Positions 46,201 through 54,836 of a DNA stretch of 64,000 nt are shown piece by piece. How positions within the stretch are numbered: position 1 is the stretch's first letter; every line of letters starts with the position of its first letter. The notes under the pieces were generated by a model, which ran no database searches, was not told the origin of the DNA, and worked only from the letters and a program-made list of their open reading frames with translations. Origin of the DNA: Hofstenia miamia (lineage: Eukaryota; Xenacoelomorpha; Acoela); the NCBI GenBank assembly GCA_004352715.1, contig SCFE01000027.1, positions 1,865,735 through 1,929,734 on the forward strand. Direction: 5' to 3'. Both the position numbers and the translations under genes were made by a program.

Positions 46201-47812
46201 ATAGAGGCCCCATATTTTCTTGGTATTGCTTAATTTGCTAAAAATATGCGTTTTCTGATTTACTAGTTTTTATGAAAACTTACCATGCGAATCCTAGTTA
46301 TCAAAAATGGTAGACTCGGAAAAAACTTTTGTAGTCTTCATAGAATTGAACTTTGGAAAAACCTACCAATTATTTACTATTTATTTTTTATATTATATTG
46401 TTTACACGTCCAGCTTAGTATTGGTTCAACGGGTTATATTAGAAATTAAAGTTAAAATATTGAATTGTCATTATTGTTTATTAATAAGCATTTCTATTTT
46501 AACGACATTGTTTTTGAGTGATAATTACCACTTACCAAACAATAATACTTAATTACTCTTGTTACTTTAAGTTATTTGCTTTTTTTATTCATTGAAAACA
46601 ATTTTTTTGTTAATGGAAAGAAACATTTAATCTCACCATTTAAAAGCTATATCACTAAATATTAACGGGGGAGAGGTTAATTCAAATCTATGAGGGTTCA
46701 CCCCTACACCCTCTCCTTTGTACGCGCCACTGATCTTGATATATACATAAACTTAATTTCGCTAGTCAACCAATTTATCTATTAATTGTTACGTGCACTA
46801 TTTGAATTTCTGTTGTGCACGAATCTATAATGACCGTTCTTCTCGCTAAGCGTCGCTTTCAAATTTAAACTGAATAAATTACCGTGTTCAATAATTATTG
46901 TAATTATTGTAATGTAAATTCAGAATGGTAGGCAATTTTGCAACAAATTCTTCCCAAGAATATTATAAGCATATGAAAACGAGGTCTATTAATGTATGAA
47001 GAATATCTGGGGTACAATCAAGGAATTCTTTGTCATAATATTTTTGTATAAAAATTTTGAACAATATAATTTCCCATATATCACAATTGGAATATTTCAT
47101 AGTGTGGGTGTACAGTGTCAGAAGTAAGTCGGTGTTTAGGTCCCCTAGGATACAATGTATCGATCATACTGACTTATCATTGGATGCACTTTGTGCTGGT
47201 GTAGCATTGTTCTGTGAGGTAGATTCCCCATTCAATTTCTCACTAGCATGTACTGTCGGTTAGGCGGCACTTTGGTACACCTAGAGACGTCGGGTGGCGT
47301 CCCATTTTTATAAAAGAAAAATTTAGTACTCTATCATTCGAATGCCCATTGTCAGAATTAATTGTGTTCAGTTATCGCGTGCCGTAGTAGCGATAAAAAG
47401 TATTACTTTGATATACTGGTAGTATTTTACTAGAAAATAATTTAAATTTTTTGTTGTTTTTAATAAGTCAATTATTGAAATATTTGTAAATTTTTGTCGT
47501 ATAATTAAAGTAAGTTTTCGTTATTTGAAACAGTTACAATTACATAAACACAAAATATTTTTATTTAACGGTTAAACGGTGTTAAAATAAATTTCGGTTA
47601 AACGAAGTATGGGGTAACAAAGTTACCCCAATTTAAAAGTGCCTAAAACTGATTATATAGATTTTTACATATGAAAATTTTTAATTTATTTTTTAGATTT
47701 AAATCGAAAATAATTTTTAGACGCTTTTGCATAAAAATCTAATTTTAATTTGCAGGATATTTCTACAATTAAAACTTTTGATCCAAGAGCTGGAGGCAGC
47801 TTAAATTTATGA
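28261..47812 (+). CDS. Six-exon coiled-coil gene; candidate TBK1-adaptor (AZI2/TBKBP1/TANK-like)
   Basis: Exons, by splice sites and phase: 28,261-28,315 (ATG; ends AAAC|GTATGT), 31,724-31,857, 39,987-40,176, 44,518-44,635, 47,140-47,218 and 47,756-47,812 (TGA). All introns are GT-AG, phases match at every junction, and the total is 633 nt (210 residues). Exon 1 is acidic (DDDL). Exon 2 has YFALNSAFVNLKLRLQSAE, starting a coiled coil. Exon 3 continues a second coiled coil (LLQFENERLRKVIAKQKRL) into exon 4 (NKELSNEVQKLQ). Exons 5-6 are short. The acidic start plus the FAL-x2-AF coiled-coil entry resembles the N-terminal dimerisation region of NAP1/AZI2 and SINTBAD, cytosolic adaptors for TBK1. 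This identity is an inference from a short match; a generic coiled-coil protein is possible. Intron 2 contains a separate zinc-finger gene. Confidence 0.7.
28403..29745 (-). mobile_element. IS630/Tc1-type DNA transposon with repeated ends
   Basis: The left end begins CAGGGGTTCCAGGAAATATA (28,403) and the right end reads, on the other strand, TAGGGTTCCAGGAAATATA from 29,745, each flanked by TA. Both ends carry about four spaced copies of an ATCCCAAAAATATAAATAA-like unit, so the inverted repeats are unusually structured. About 1.34 kb long, it sits in intron 1 of the coiled-coil gene, opposite in orientation. Confidence 0.8.
28636..29060 (-). pseudogene. IS630/Tc1-type transposase (DD34E), broken
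   Basis: The minus-strand reading gives ILYTDESGFYLHTS (first catalytic Asp, about 29,040), ILIMDNCQVHKT (second Asp) and LPPYSPDLNPIE (catalytic Glu), with 34 residues between the second Asp and the Glu. This is the DDE core of the Tc1/IS630 group that moves the element by cut-and-paste at TA. Frame is open from 29,060 to a TAA at 28,636-28,638. The N-terminal DNA-binding half (29,060-29,460) is visible only as fragments with stops, so the gene is inactive. Confidence 0.8.
29750..31720. other. Intron 1 remainder; nothing recognised
   Basis: AT-rich DNA between the IS630-type element and exon 2, with no coding frame or repeat ends that I can support. Confidence 0.4.
31858..34314. other. Start of intron 2 and zinc-finger gene upstream region
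   Basis: There is no exon here. A GGGTCGACTC/GACCCG-rich patch at about 32,980-33,100 looks like an old element end but I could not pair it. The 34,060-34,260 stretch is richer in CG than its surroundings and probably holds the promoter and 5' UTR of the zinc-finger gene. Confidence 0.4.
34315..35975 (+). CDS. Two-exon C2H2 zinc-finger protein
   Basis: Exon 1 is 34,315-34,401 (ATGTCTCCCG..., ends TTC|GTAAGT) and exon 2 is 35,655-35,975 (TTTATAG|GATTTC..., TAA), in phase 0, giving 135 residues. The C-terminal half carries two C2H2 fingers: FKCNLCTVGCSTLSSLKRHVRQVH and FICTHCQRGFKRKDHLKSHVLRRH are joined by a short linker, each with C-x2-C-x12-H-x4-H spacing, so it probably binds DNA or RNA in the nucleus. 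The N-terminal 70 residues have no known domain. It lies entirely within intron 2 of the coiled-coil gene, same strand, with its own poly(A) signal. Its intron holds two MITEs. No orthologue is recognised. Confidence 0.8.
34766..35002. mobile_element. hAT-type MITE in the zinc-finger intron
   Basis: CAGTAGCATATCCAGG at the left and, reversed, CAGTGGCGTATTTAGG at the right are diverged inverted ends. Flanks CATGAAAT and CCTGTAAT match at six of eight bases. 237 bp, old. Confidence 0.55.
35066..35595 (+). mobile_element. Mariner-derived element in the zinc-finger intron
   Basis: Inverted ends CAGGGTGAAAAAAGTCTTTG and, reversed, CAGGGTGTAAAAAATGTCTTTG are bounded by TA on both sides. Inside, at about 35,438, ATGGCTGATTTAAGCATTG begins a MADLSIVEKAHFVS frame that soon stops, a relic of a transposase start. 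An adjacent (TA)n run follows at 35,596-35,614. Confidence 0.75.
36074..36079 (+). promoter_or_regulatory. AATAAA poly(A) signal of the zinc-finger gene
   Basis: Canonical hexamer 98 bases after the zinc-finger stop codon, supporting an independent transcript inside intron 2. Confidence 0.7.
36325..37401. mobile_element. hAT-type element carrying a retrotransposon fragment
   Basis: The left end TAGAGCTGGGCGCC and the right end, reversed, TAGAGATCGGCGCC are inverted repeats with GC-rich subterminal GCCGGC/GCCGCC text on both sides. The flanks are CTATACCT and CTATATCT (8 bp, one mismatch). No transposase is present; the interior carries a minus-strand non-LTR polymerase end. Confidence 0.75.
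36726..37247 (-). pseudogene. CR1/jockey-group polymerase C-terminus, captured
   Basis: An open frame of 173 codons with LVRTLILAKLNYCNACFLG, LQRIQNSCVHFVFGLKR and a LHWLKISYRIIYKV stretch, the conserved region after the reverse-transcriptase active site in CR1/L2/jockey polymerases. The catalytic YxDD box is not included, so it is only the 3' third of the gene, yet it has no internal stop. It belongs to a different family from the copies at 54.6-58.6 kb. It lies centrally inside the hAT-type element, indicating insertion into or capture by that element. Confidence 0.75.
37410..38471. other. Intron 2, nothing recognised
   Basis: AT-rich DNA without supported frames or paired ends. Confidence 0.4.
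38472..38660. mobile_element. piggyBac-type MITE
   Basis: TTAA at both ends (38,472-38,475 and 38,657-38,660). The ends CCTTCTAACTACCATGGGGTC and, reversed, CCCCTAACTACGAGACC form inverted repeats, with an inner ACCATGGGGTCTC/GAGACCCCATGGT pair. 181 bp between the TTAAs, no coding. The ACTACCATG text also resembles the ends of the piggyBac at 47.9 kb. Confidence 0.75.
38760..39021. mobile_element. Possible Tc1/mariner MITE
   Basis: The left CAGGGTGGCCGCATC and right, reversed, CAGGATGGGTCTTAG ends share only about eight bases but both are flanked by TA. 262 bp, non-coding. Confidence 0.4.
39022..39986. other. Intron 2 end, nothing recognised
   Basis: AT-rich DNA up to the acceptor TTTGTATTTAG of exon 3. 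Confidence 0.4.
40177..44517. other. Intron 3 of the coiled-coil gene
   Basis: No exon is seen. Fragments of old hAT-like ends (CAGGGGCGGATTTAGGAGG reversed near 42,117-42,141; TAGAGTAGGGACCGTGCCC reversed near 42,635-42,655; CAGTGGCGCAACTGG near 43,933) show repeated insertions too decayed to pair. A cluster of CCATAATGG-type palindromes lies at 42,661-43,380. Confidence 0.45.
42661..43380. repeat. Region bounded by CCATAATGG palindromic clusters
   Basis: Two clusters of CCATAATG / CATTATGG words (about 42,708-42,790 and 43,305-43,370) flank 500 bp of AT-rich sequence. The two clusters read partly as inverted copies, suggesting a foldback-type element, but I cannot set exact ends. Confidence 0.4.
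44636..47139. other. Intron 4 of the coiled-coil gene
   Basis: No exon is seen. A (TA)n run lies at 45,358-45,380. Old element ends occur near 46,137 (CAGGCCTGTAAATTGC) and 46,720-46,732 (CAGTGGCGCGTACAAAGG reversed). Confidence 0.4.
47219..47755. other. Intron 5 of the coiled-coil gene
   Basis: Bounded by GAG|GTAGAT and TTTGCAG|GAT. A short hairpin, GGGGTAAC/GTTACCCC, lies near 47,611-47,630. No coding. Confidence 0.5.
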
Positions 47813-47894
47813 CCACTACCCTCCCCAAGGCTCACAGTTTCAAGAAGCTTGACCCACTGACCACAAATGATATTTTAACACTAGAACTACCGGC

Positions 47895-47910
47895 GGTGTC
47901 AATTGACACC
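47895..47910. repeat. 16-bp palindrome, left outer copy
   Basis: GGTGTCAATTGACACC, a perfect palindrome 16 bp inside the left end; likely transposase or host-factor site by position. Confidence 0.8.
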
Positions 47911-48072
47911 TGAGCCTTACTTCTCTATCGTTTATTCTTGTTGTATGATATTTATAGGTAATTGCTTTCAGGCCTGTGAATGAATAATGATGGGGTATAT
48001 ATACATGGTATATATTAGATTGTAACGTTAAAAGTTTTTGCTGTGGACACTTGTACCCCAAGAACTACCAAC

Positions 48073-48088
48073 GGTGTCAATTGACACC
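48073..48088. repeat. 16-bp palindrome, left inner copy
   Basis: Same perfect palindrome GGTGTCAATTGACACC next to the inner inverted repeat (48,054-48,069). Confidence 0.8.
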
Positions 48089-48326
48089 TCAATATATTCG
48101 GCTACTTTTAGATGCTTATCTATCAAATCTTGTGAGTGAAATGCAAGATTTGTCTCTCATATATACACACATTTCATGACAGCAGTTTGCCCTGTAAGCA
48201 TCTTGGGGAGTTATCGAATGAGCGTGTATCATTGTGAGCCAATCAGGATCGACGATTAGTCGTTAGCGAGCTGTTGATGCAAATACTGTATACTCGCTAT
48301 CATCTTGCTGGTGTGCAGTACGATTC

Positions 48327-50046
48327 ATGTCGAGACCTCGCAGATACACGGCTCAGAGAGCTCTTGAAGTACTATCGCAATACAATGAAAGCGATACTGA
48401 TTCGGAAAACGAGGAAATACCAGAAGATGTGAGACAAGAACTAGATCAAGCTTCAGAATATAATGGTAAGACATGCTTCAATATTTGATATGTTGGGCGA
48501 TATACTAAAACCGATTTTCTTTTTAGGAGATAGCGACCAGTACTCGGCGAATAATTCAGAAGAAGAGGAAGGTGAGGAGATGGAGATCGAACAAACTCAA
48601 GCTGAAGAATCTTATGTTGCTCGTGATGGTACTACTTGGGTGAGACTGTCTGGTAGGCCTAGTGACTTACACACACCAGCTTCGTCTTCTTCCGAAAACA
48701 TTATTCACACTGCACCAGGTCCATCGAGCTCTTCTAGGCGCAAAATAAGTAGTGTGATCACATCATTTCTCCAAATAGTAGATGAAGCGATGTTTAGAAA
48801 GATTCATGCTTGTACTGTTGCTCATGCCAGATCTGCGAATGACACAAAATTCGAAATTTCATTGGAAGACATTTATTCTTTCGTAGGTCTGCTCTTTGCA
48901 AGAGGTGTCTTTATTGCAAAGAATGAGCCACTTGATTCGTTGTGGTCAAACGAGTACGGTAGAAACATATTCAAGTCTACCATGTCACGAAATAAATTTC
49001 AGTTTATAATGAAACATTTACGGTTTGATGAGAAAAGCACACGCTCAGAGAGGCGTCAAACTGATAAATTTTGTCCTATTAGAGAGTTATGGACGCGATT
49101 TGTTGAGAATTCCCAGTCAGCTTTCAATCCTTCAGCTGAGCTAACCGTAGATGAACAATTATTTCCAATGAAATCAAGGTGCCCATTTATTCAATTCATC
49201 CCTACCAAACCCGACAAATATGGTTCCAAGTTCTGGTTATTATGCGACGCAATTGAAAGATACATCTATAATGCTCAGCCATACTTAGGCAAGGTTGAAA
49301 CTGAAAATCGTCGAGGAATGCAACTTGGAGAGTTTGTTGTGATGAAACTTCTCGAAAAGTATTTCGGTGGAGGCTATAATGTCACCACAGATAGTTTTTT
49401 CACTAGCCTCTCATTGTCAAGGAATCTTTTGAGCAAAAACATCACCCTAGTTGGAACGATGAAGTCTAATCGCCGTGAAATTCCTCCGGTGTTGCATCAT
49501 GAGAAAGAGAAGCCTGTCAAAACTTTCTTGGCTGCCAAGGTTCCATCTGAGAAGTCTTGTCTCTTTTCGTATAAAGCAAAGAAGGACAAAAATGTTATCT
49601 TATTGTCTTCCTTCCATTCTACCGCATCCATGATAGATGATGTCCCAGAAGTCATTCGTTTTTACAATAATACCAAATATGGTGTTGACACTGTCGATCA
49701 AATGGCAAGACAGTACAGCACCAAAAGTTCTTCTCGTCGCTGGCCTTTTCAAATCTTTTGCAACATGCTTGATCTTGCCGCAATAAATTCACACACACTG
49801 TTCAAGGAAGTTTGCGGTTCGAACATGAGCAGGAGAGACTACCTGATCACCATGGCAAACGAGTTGATTGCACTATCTCCAAAACCAGAGATAAAAGCTA
49901 GCAAGACTCCAAAACACACAGAACAATCGAACAAACGCGTGAAATGTAGACTGTGCAAAATAAACTGTACACGTTCTTCGTGCATTCACTGCGAAAAGTT
50001 TGTATGTGGATCATGTACGAACATTGTATGTAAAGAGTGTTCCTAG
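48327..50046 (+). CDS. piggyBac transposase with one small intron
   Basis: Exon 1 is 48,327-48,465 (ATGTCGAGACCTCGC...AATG|GTAAGA) and exon 2 is 48,527-50,046, phase 1, 61-bp intron, giving 552 residues. Without the intron, an alternative start downstream would lose the acidic N-terminus. Catalytic Asp residues lie in LTVDEQLFPMKSRCPF, NVTTDSFFTSLSLSRNLL and YGVDTVDQMARQYS (the DDD triad). The C-terminus is a cysteine-rich domain (CRLCKINCTRSSCIHCEKFVCGSC... pattern of paired Cys/His) that binds terminal repeats. piggyBac excises and inserts precisely at TTAA. There are no stops or frameshifts, so activity is plausible. It could also be under domestication, but its intact ends argue for a mobile element. 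Confidence 0.92.
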
Positions 50047-50367
50047 ATTATCAAATGTATTCCATTGGTAGAATAGAAACGTGTTCTCATTTTTCTATTG
50101 TGTGGTTTTGTTTTTTATCAATGCATTCAACCGGGTTTATAAGTATACATGTTATCATAATTTACCCATATGGATTTCAAGAAAATATGATAAAATATCA
50201 TTTTACAGAAGAAATTCGTATTAATTGCATGTATTGAGTACTCAGTAAATTGCATAAAAGCAGCAATATCTGGGAAAATATGTTATAGAATTATGTAAAA
50301 TACAACTAAGATAAATGTCCCAAAGATATAAAATGAAATCATACTTCTATCTAGATTAAAAGCATTA

Positions 50368-50383
50368 GGTGTCAATTGACACC
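50368..50383. repeat. 16-bp palindrome, right copy
   Basis: Third perfect copy, adjacent to the inner inverted repeat at 50,388-50,403. The right side has one copy, the left has two. Confidence 0.8.
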
Positions 50384-50447
50384 TCATGGTAGTTCTTGGG
50401 GTATAAAAATCATGGTAGTTCTAGTGTTAAATGTATTTGACCCAGTA

Positions 50448-50453
50448 AATAAA
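50448..50453 (+). promoter_or_regulatory. Candidate poly(A) signal of the coiled-coil gene, beyond the piggyBac
   Basis: AATAAA lies 18 bases past the right TTAA. Without the piggyBac it would be about 85 bases downstream of the TGA at 47,812, a normal distance; with it the distance is 2.6 kb. Confidence 0.55.
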
Positions 50454-51210
50454 TCTTCAAGCTGAATTTGACCCGCAAGGAAAACTTTTGCCGTTATTTT
50501 CTCGCAATTACTTAAATAAGTATTTTTGGCAGTAAGCATACAATAGGAAAGGGAAAAGGAATTAGGTTAGATACTTAGTAATTTGCTTAATTTAGTCAGA
50601 GAATAATATGTTAATCTGTTCACCCTATAGACCTTGTCTTTTGAACTAGACAACAGTTAACTGTAATACTCATTCTCATGCACATTTTGACATAATCAAA
50701 GAATCTATCTAATTGTGACAGTTTTCCATCAAAATAAAATTTGCCTGTAAGAACCTTGTCTACAAAGAAATATCATTATCTATGCAACCACAAATAGAAA
50801 AACGCAAATCTCTTCATATTTGCTATAATTAACTAAACATAACTATATGCAAATTTGCATGGCTTGGTCATGTTTCGGCCCAACGGCATCTGGTCCAACT
50901 GCTCAAGCAGTAACCACTCTCCGCAGGTATCTCGCAAGCAGCCTGTAAGGCGACTTTCCCCAAGCTCAACTCAAATATATTCAAACAACTTCGTGATATT
51001 CTAATAATTACTCAAAGATTGTGAGGTTAAAATGAAAAGTTTACATATATAACGAATTAAACTATGTTTATTGTTATCATTTCATTCACCGAAAAGACTG
51101 GCGAGCCAATTCTGCTGCATAAGAATCTGCTTCTAGTAAGGCAGGAAAAACCGAACTATCTCCATCAGATATTATTTCTTTGCAAATAAGGTTGTTAATA
51201 GATTTGAACG
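50454..51210. other. No gene seen
   Basis: AT-rich DNA after the poly(A) signal. A GC-richer patch at 50,860-50,960 has no recognisable content. Confidence 0.4.
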
Positions 51211-51211
51211 T

Positions 51212-51650
51212 TCAAACAATGTCAAAACAATGTTTATTCCATTGATGCACTGCTTCCACAATTTTTTTTGCAGTCATGATTTGGTACATTTTGAGTATTT
51301 TTTCCAGACTTGGAGCAAACATTGCAATATTTAGAACTAATATGGTAGACCAAAATATGTCCAGTAAGTGAGGAAATGACAAAACCATCACCATAAAGAG
51401 ACTGATGACCTCTTCGCATTCACGTCTCATCAAATGAAACAGCTATTTTTATGACGTCTTCCAATTTACTGCTATCAAACATTGCTTTCCTGGCAAGTTT
51501 GATAATATGATTATTCCTGGACTTTTTTGTAACTGGATCCAATAAACCAAAATGGCTTGAAAAGTTTTCGACATCACCATGAGTGCAACCTATCGAAATC
51601 CAGGAATAAACAGTTCTAACATTTATATCCAAAACACCGTTTCCTCTATA
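51212..51650 (-). pseudogene. Mutator-like transposase fragment
   Basis: Minus-strand frames joined by one stop/frameshift (51,632-51,420 and 51,419-51,234) read VSFDET, then MRRGHQSLYGDGFVISSLTG, YHISSKYCNVC and further on HDCKKNCGSSASME. This order (catalytic Asp, RGHxSLxG, SKYCxxC, a Cys/His pair, then GS-SAxME) is that of the animal Mutator-like transposase domain. The first Asp sits in SFDET. Only the middle of the protein is present and its frame is broken; terminal repeats were not found. Confidence 0.6.
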
Positions 51651-51684
51651 GCATGAATTAGGGTTGCTTAAAACTTAGGAACAT

Positions 51685-52760
51685 TTGAAATATTCAACAT
51701 TATTGCATGATTTGCAAAGGGGTATAAATATACCCTTCCTGCGACGTCATGATCGCTTTCGGTTTTCCATCAATCCATACAAGTGGTCTTTTCAAATAAT
51801 AGCATATTCATTAGATTTAAGATTAATATTTTTACGCATAGGTGATAAGGATTCTACAACTGCTGAACTTGATTTATTTATATTCAGATTTTGGTGCTGG
51901 ATCCCTCGAAATTTATTTGATTTGGCTCGTTTCGCATTTTAAAAATAGTTACAAATTAAATATTTAGTAATTTATTAAATTTTGCTTAAAAAATAAATTT
52001 TTACGAAAGTATATTTTTCGAATACAGAGTATACTGCAACAACGAATTGTTTAGAAAACTAAGCCACAAAACAACTCAGTGCATCTTACTTTGGCTTTTT
52101 TGACAGGACAGAAAAAATTAACCTTAGTATGATATTTTCGAAAGCAATCGACTGGATGTAATGGAGGATGTCCAGGAATCGTCTCACACATGTACTTGGT
52201 TACATTTCTATATTCCTTTCCCAAAGCTCTTGAATTACTTGGTCCAAGTAATGACAATTGCACAATCTAGTCTCGAACGCAGAGCTCTAGGCGGAGACCC
52301 TTTTGAATGCCCATGTGTAGATATTCTAACACTTTCATTGTTATTGTCTAGTGTTGCTTGCCATGAGACATCTGCATGAGTAATTTGGGGTTCTCCACTA
52401 TTTCTAATAGTATCAAAATTTGAGTTATTGCCTTCATTATCAGATACAGTTTCATCAAGAAGTTGTTGGGACTCTGCCTTAAAACTACTTTCGCTGACCA
52501 AAGTTCCAAACCATTTGTTATTCCAAAGGACTTTTCGCCCTACAAGATCGTTAATATTGAAGCCTATATCTTTGAACATAATTCTGTTACAGTTGCCATC
52601 ATCCCACTTCACAGTATACTCATAAGTTTTTGATATCAACTTTTCCTGGATTATTCCAGGCCATGAACTATCATGAATCCAGAAATCATTTATACCAAAG
52701 AGGTCTTTAAGACGACAATGATGGAAATCTAAAGTTTCTACTTTCTCATTTAAATCTCAT
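51685..52760 (-). pseudogene. Transposase debris with PGBD-like tail
   Basis: The minus strand from about 52,740 reads KDLFGINDFWIHDSSWPGII, then an open 134-codon piece (52,639-52,235) with YTVKWDDGNCNRI and GRKVLWNNKWFGTLV. In a shifted frame (52,263-52,051) it reads CETIPGHPPLHPVDCFRKYHT, which resembles the Cys/His end of PGBD-type (piggyBac-derived) proteins. The N-terminal piece has a small beta-rich (chromo/tudor-like) look but no named family. Possibly an internally deleted piggyBac relative, or two unrelated fragments. The DDD core is absent. The stretch 51,685-51,950 also shows weak minus-strand coding texture (Asn/Lys/Ser-rich) of unknown origin. Confidence 0.35.
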
Positions 52761-53070
52761 TTAACTTTAAGAAGCAATTTAAATATCGTCTTAAAAATAA
52801 TGCATGTTTAACCACATAAATTCTAATAAAGTAGTTTGCCAATAAAAATTGAATTATGTTAACACTTTCATAGAACGTAACACATTGTATTTAAAATGAA
52901 ATTATCACAAAATTCATTTTGTCATGAATACTAATTCAAATTCTTTTTAGCCAGTGAAATAAATGAAAACCCAAATTAATACACATTTGTCAAGAAAAAT
53001 TGGCATTAGGCCATAATAAATATATATATATTAACATAGCTGTTAAAATGTAAGCTATATCAAATGTTAA
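52761..53070. other. No gene seen
   Basis: AT-rich spacer left of the MITE, ending in TTAA (53,067-53,070). Confidence 0.4.
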
Positions 53071-53390
53071 CAGGCGTTATTGCAGATCAGGGAACTCTGA
53101 TATATAAACATTGTTTCTACGGAACACTGTATATGACGTCATCTAGAATGTAAACTTAAATTCTAAATTTTACAATATTTTATAGACATAAACCCTAACC
53201 CAAGTCACAACTTGACGTTTCTTAAACCTAAACCCTATAACCTAAACCTAAAACCTAAATTTTTCAATATTTTATAGACCTAAACCCTAAACAATGAATT
53301 TTTAACATTTGATGACGTAAACCCTTAGCAGGTTATTTGACGTCACTTCGGCTTTTAGAAATCAGAGTCCCTGATCTGCAATAACGCCTG
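53071..53390. mobile_element. MITE with long inverted ends and CCTAAA-rich core
   Basis: CAGGCGTTATTGCAGATCAG at the left is mirrored at the right, and the match extends through GGGA-CTCTGAT (about 30 bp, one indel). The core contains many AAACCCTAA/CCTAAACC words (53,190-53,295) and a partial tandem duplication of an ACAATATTTTATAGACATAA-like unit. No coding. Family unknown; the target duplication is unclear. Confidence 0.7.
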
Positions 53391-53463
53391 TTCTATGGAA
53401 ATCATGTGTACGCAGCCATTTTTAATTTGCCAAATCAATAAAACAATATAATAATAACAACAG

Positions 53464-53555
53464 AAGTTAATTGAGCATTACTCATATTGGGAACATTTAA
53501 TTTCAAGAAAGTTAATTGAGCATTACTCATATTGGGAACATTTAATTTCAAGAAA
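53464..53555. repeat. 45-bp tandem repeat, two copies
   Basis: GTTAATTGAGCATTACTCAT... repeats exactly with a 45-bp period (starts 53,466 and 53,511), so it is a recent duplication. Confidence 0.85.
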
Positions 53556-53673
53556 GTTGAATTGTTGCTCCAATCAAATTAATGTGCCTTTGTCAATTAT
53601 ATTTGGCATCTGTGCAAGCTTTAGCTACGTATTAAACCAACACTGTAAAAACAAGTAATTATTAGGGCGACCA

Positions 53674-54610
53674 AAATATGACCTCAAAAATTTTAAAATA
53701 TGACCTTAAATTTGGTAAATATGACCCAAGTAGCATTTAAAGCTGCCGTTGCGCTGCTTTTAATCACTTTAACGTTATTTTTGGGCAACAGCGCTGGTTT
53801 GGTACCTTTTTTGGCTTTAGCAACGTTACAAAGAAGCGTTGCAATAATGCAAATTATTGCCTTACAGCAACCATGTAGTCTCCGCTTCACTAAAGCTGCA
53901 ATATAGCGATGCAGCAACGGAACACGTTGCGAAACAACAGCGCTGTTTTTTTTCGCTCTTGCCGCGCAACCCAGATATTTTGTTGTACATTACCAATTTA
54001 CGTAAATGACTGTTTTAGAAATATCAAACTTTTCGTCATCTAACATGCACTAACTATTACAGAAGTTTTAAATAAATCAAAGTAGTGCATTATTTAAATA
54101 AAATGGAAATGTTTACAAATTTGCAGAGAAAAGCATAAATCATTAATACGATATCGAAATTTGATTAAATTTATGTCAAAATTGACCATGAGCTGGATCT
54201 AATATAACATAATTTCTCTGAATATCTTAAAATTCTGTTCTATTGATTTTACTTCTTGTTACGTCGAGATAGTTTTGAATTAAAAATCATTAAGACAACT
54301 AAAGTATAAAATTAGAAGCAAGAAAAAATTATACCTGAATCCTCATTGGATAAATGATTCTACAACGTCTTCATAACCTTTTGTAAGTACGACTAAAATA
54401 GATTACATAAAAAATCAATTAATATGAAATGCTAGAAATAATGGATATGGATATAAAGCTTATGGTCAATGAATATTATTAATTATAGTGTAGTCAATTG
54501 AAAATCGGAAAACCAATTGAAAATGTAGCAAAAACAAGGTTATTGGTTATAAGATGCCTGCTTTCAGGCAATATAACTTTAACTAGCATCAATTAAATGT
54601 ATAGTATAGT
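53674..54610. other. Left inner part of the 9.2-kb transposon
   Basis: AAATATGACC-type words repeat near the end (53,676-53,730). A GC-richer stretch at 53,740-53,960, rich in GCAACG/CGTTGC words, gives short open frames on both strands but no recognisable protein. No gene. Confidence 0.4.
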
Positions 54611-54836
54611 GGATTATAGAATAGAATATAGAATAGAATAGAATTTCTTTATTAAGTGTAGTACATTGGCGTAATTATACACCTCAACAAAAGCTGCTAA
54701 TACTACACTTAATGCGTCAATAACAACATAAAATACACAAAAACTATAAAACAATAAAAAAAACATGGATTCGGAATTATCAGTTTACCCAGTTTATTGC
54801 TAATTAATGATATCTTTTAAAGAACTGGAATCCTTT

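Larger units (their letters stand above)
47879..50426 (+). mobile_element. piggyBac transposon, intact-looking
   Basis: TTAA flanks both ends (47,875-47,878; 50,427-50,430). Terminal repeats CACTAGAACTACC are perfect inverted copies. A second, inner inverted pair TACCCCAAGAACTACC (48,054-48,069; reversed at 50,388-50,403) and three copies of the 16-bp palindrome GGTGTCAATTGACACC lie near the ends. With one open transposase inside, the 2.55-kb element looks complete and recent. It lies 62 bp after the coiled-coil gene's stop codon. Confidence 0.95.

Noticed and set aside
53190-53295. Interstitial telomere
   Set aside because: The CCTAAA-type words are too irregular and lie inside a MITE bounded by inverted repeats.
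53693-53917. Overlapping frames on both strands near the left end of the 9.2-kb element
   Set aside because: They mirror each other because of GCAACG/CGTTGC repeats; no motif and no splice context.
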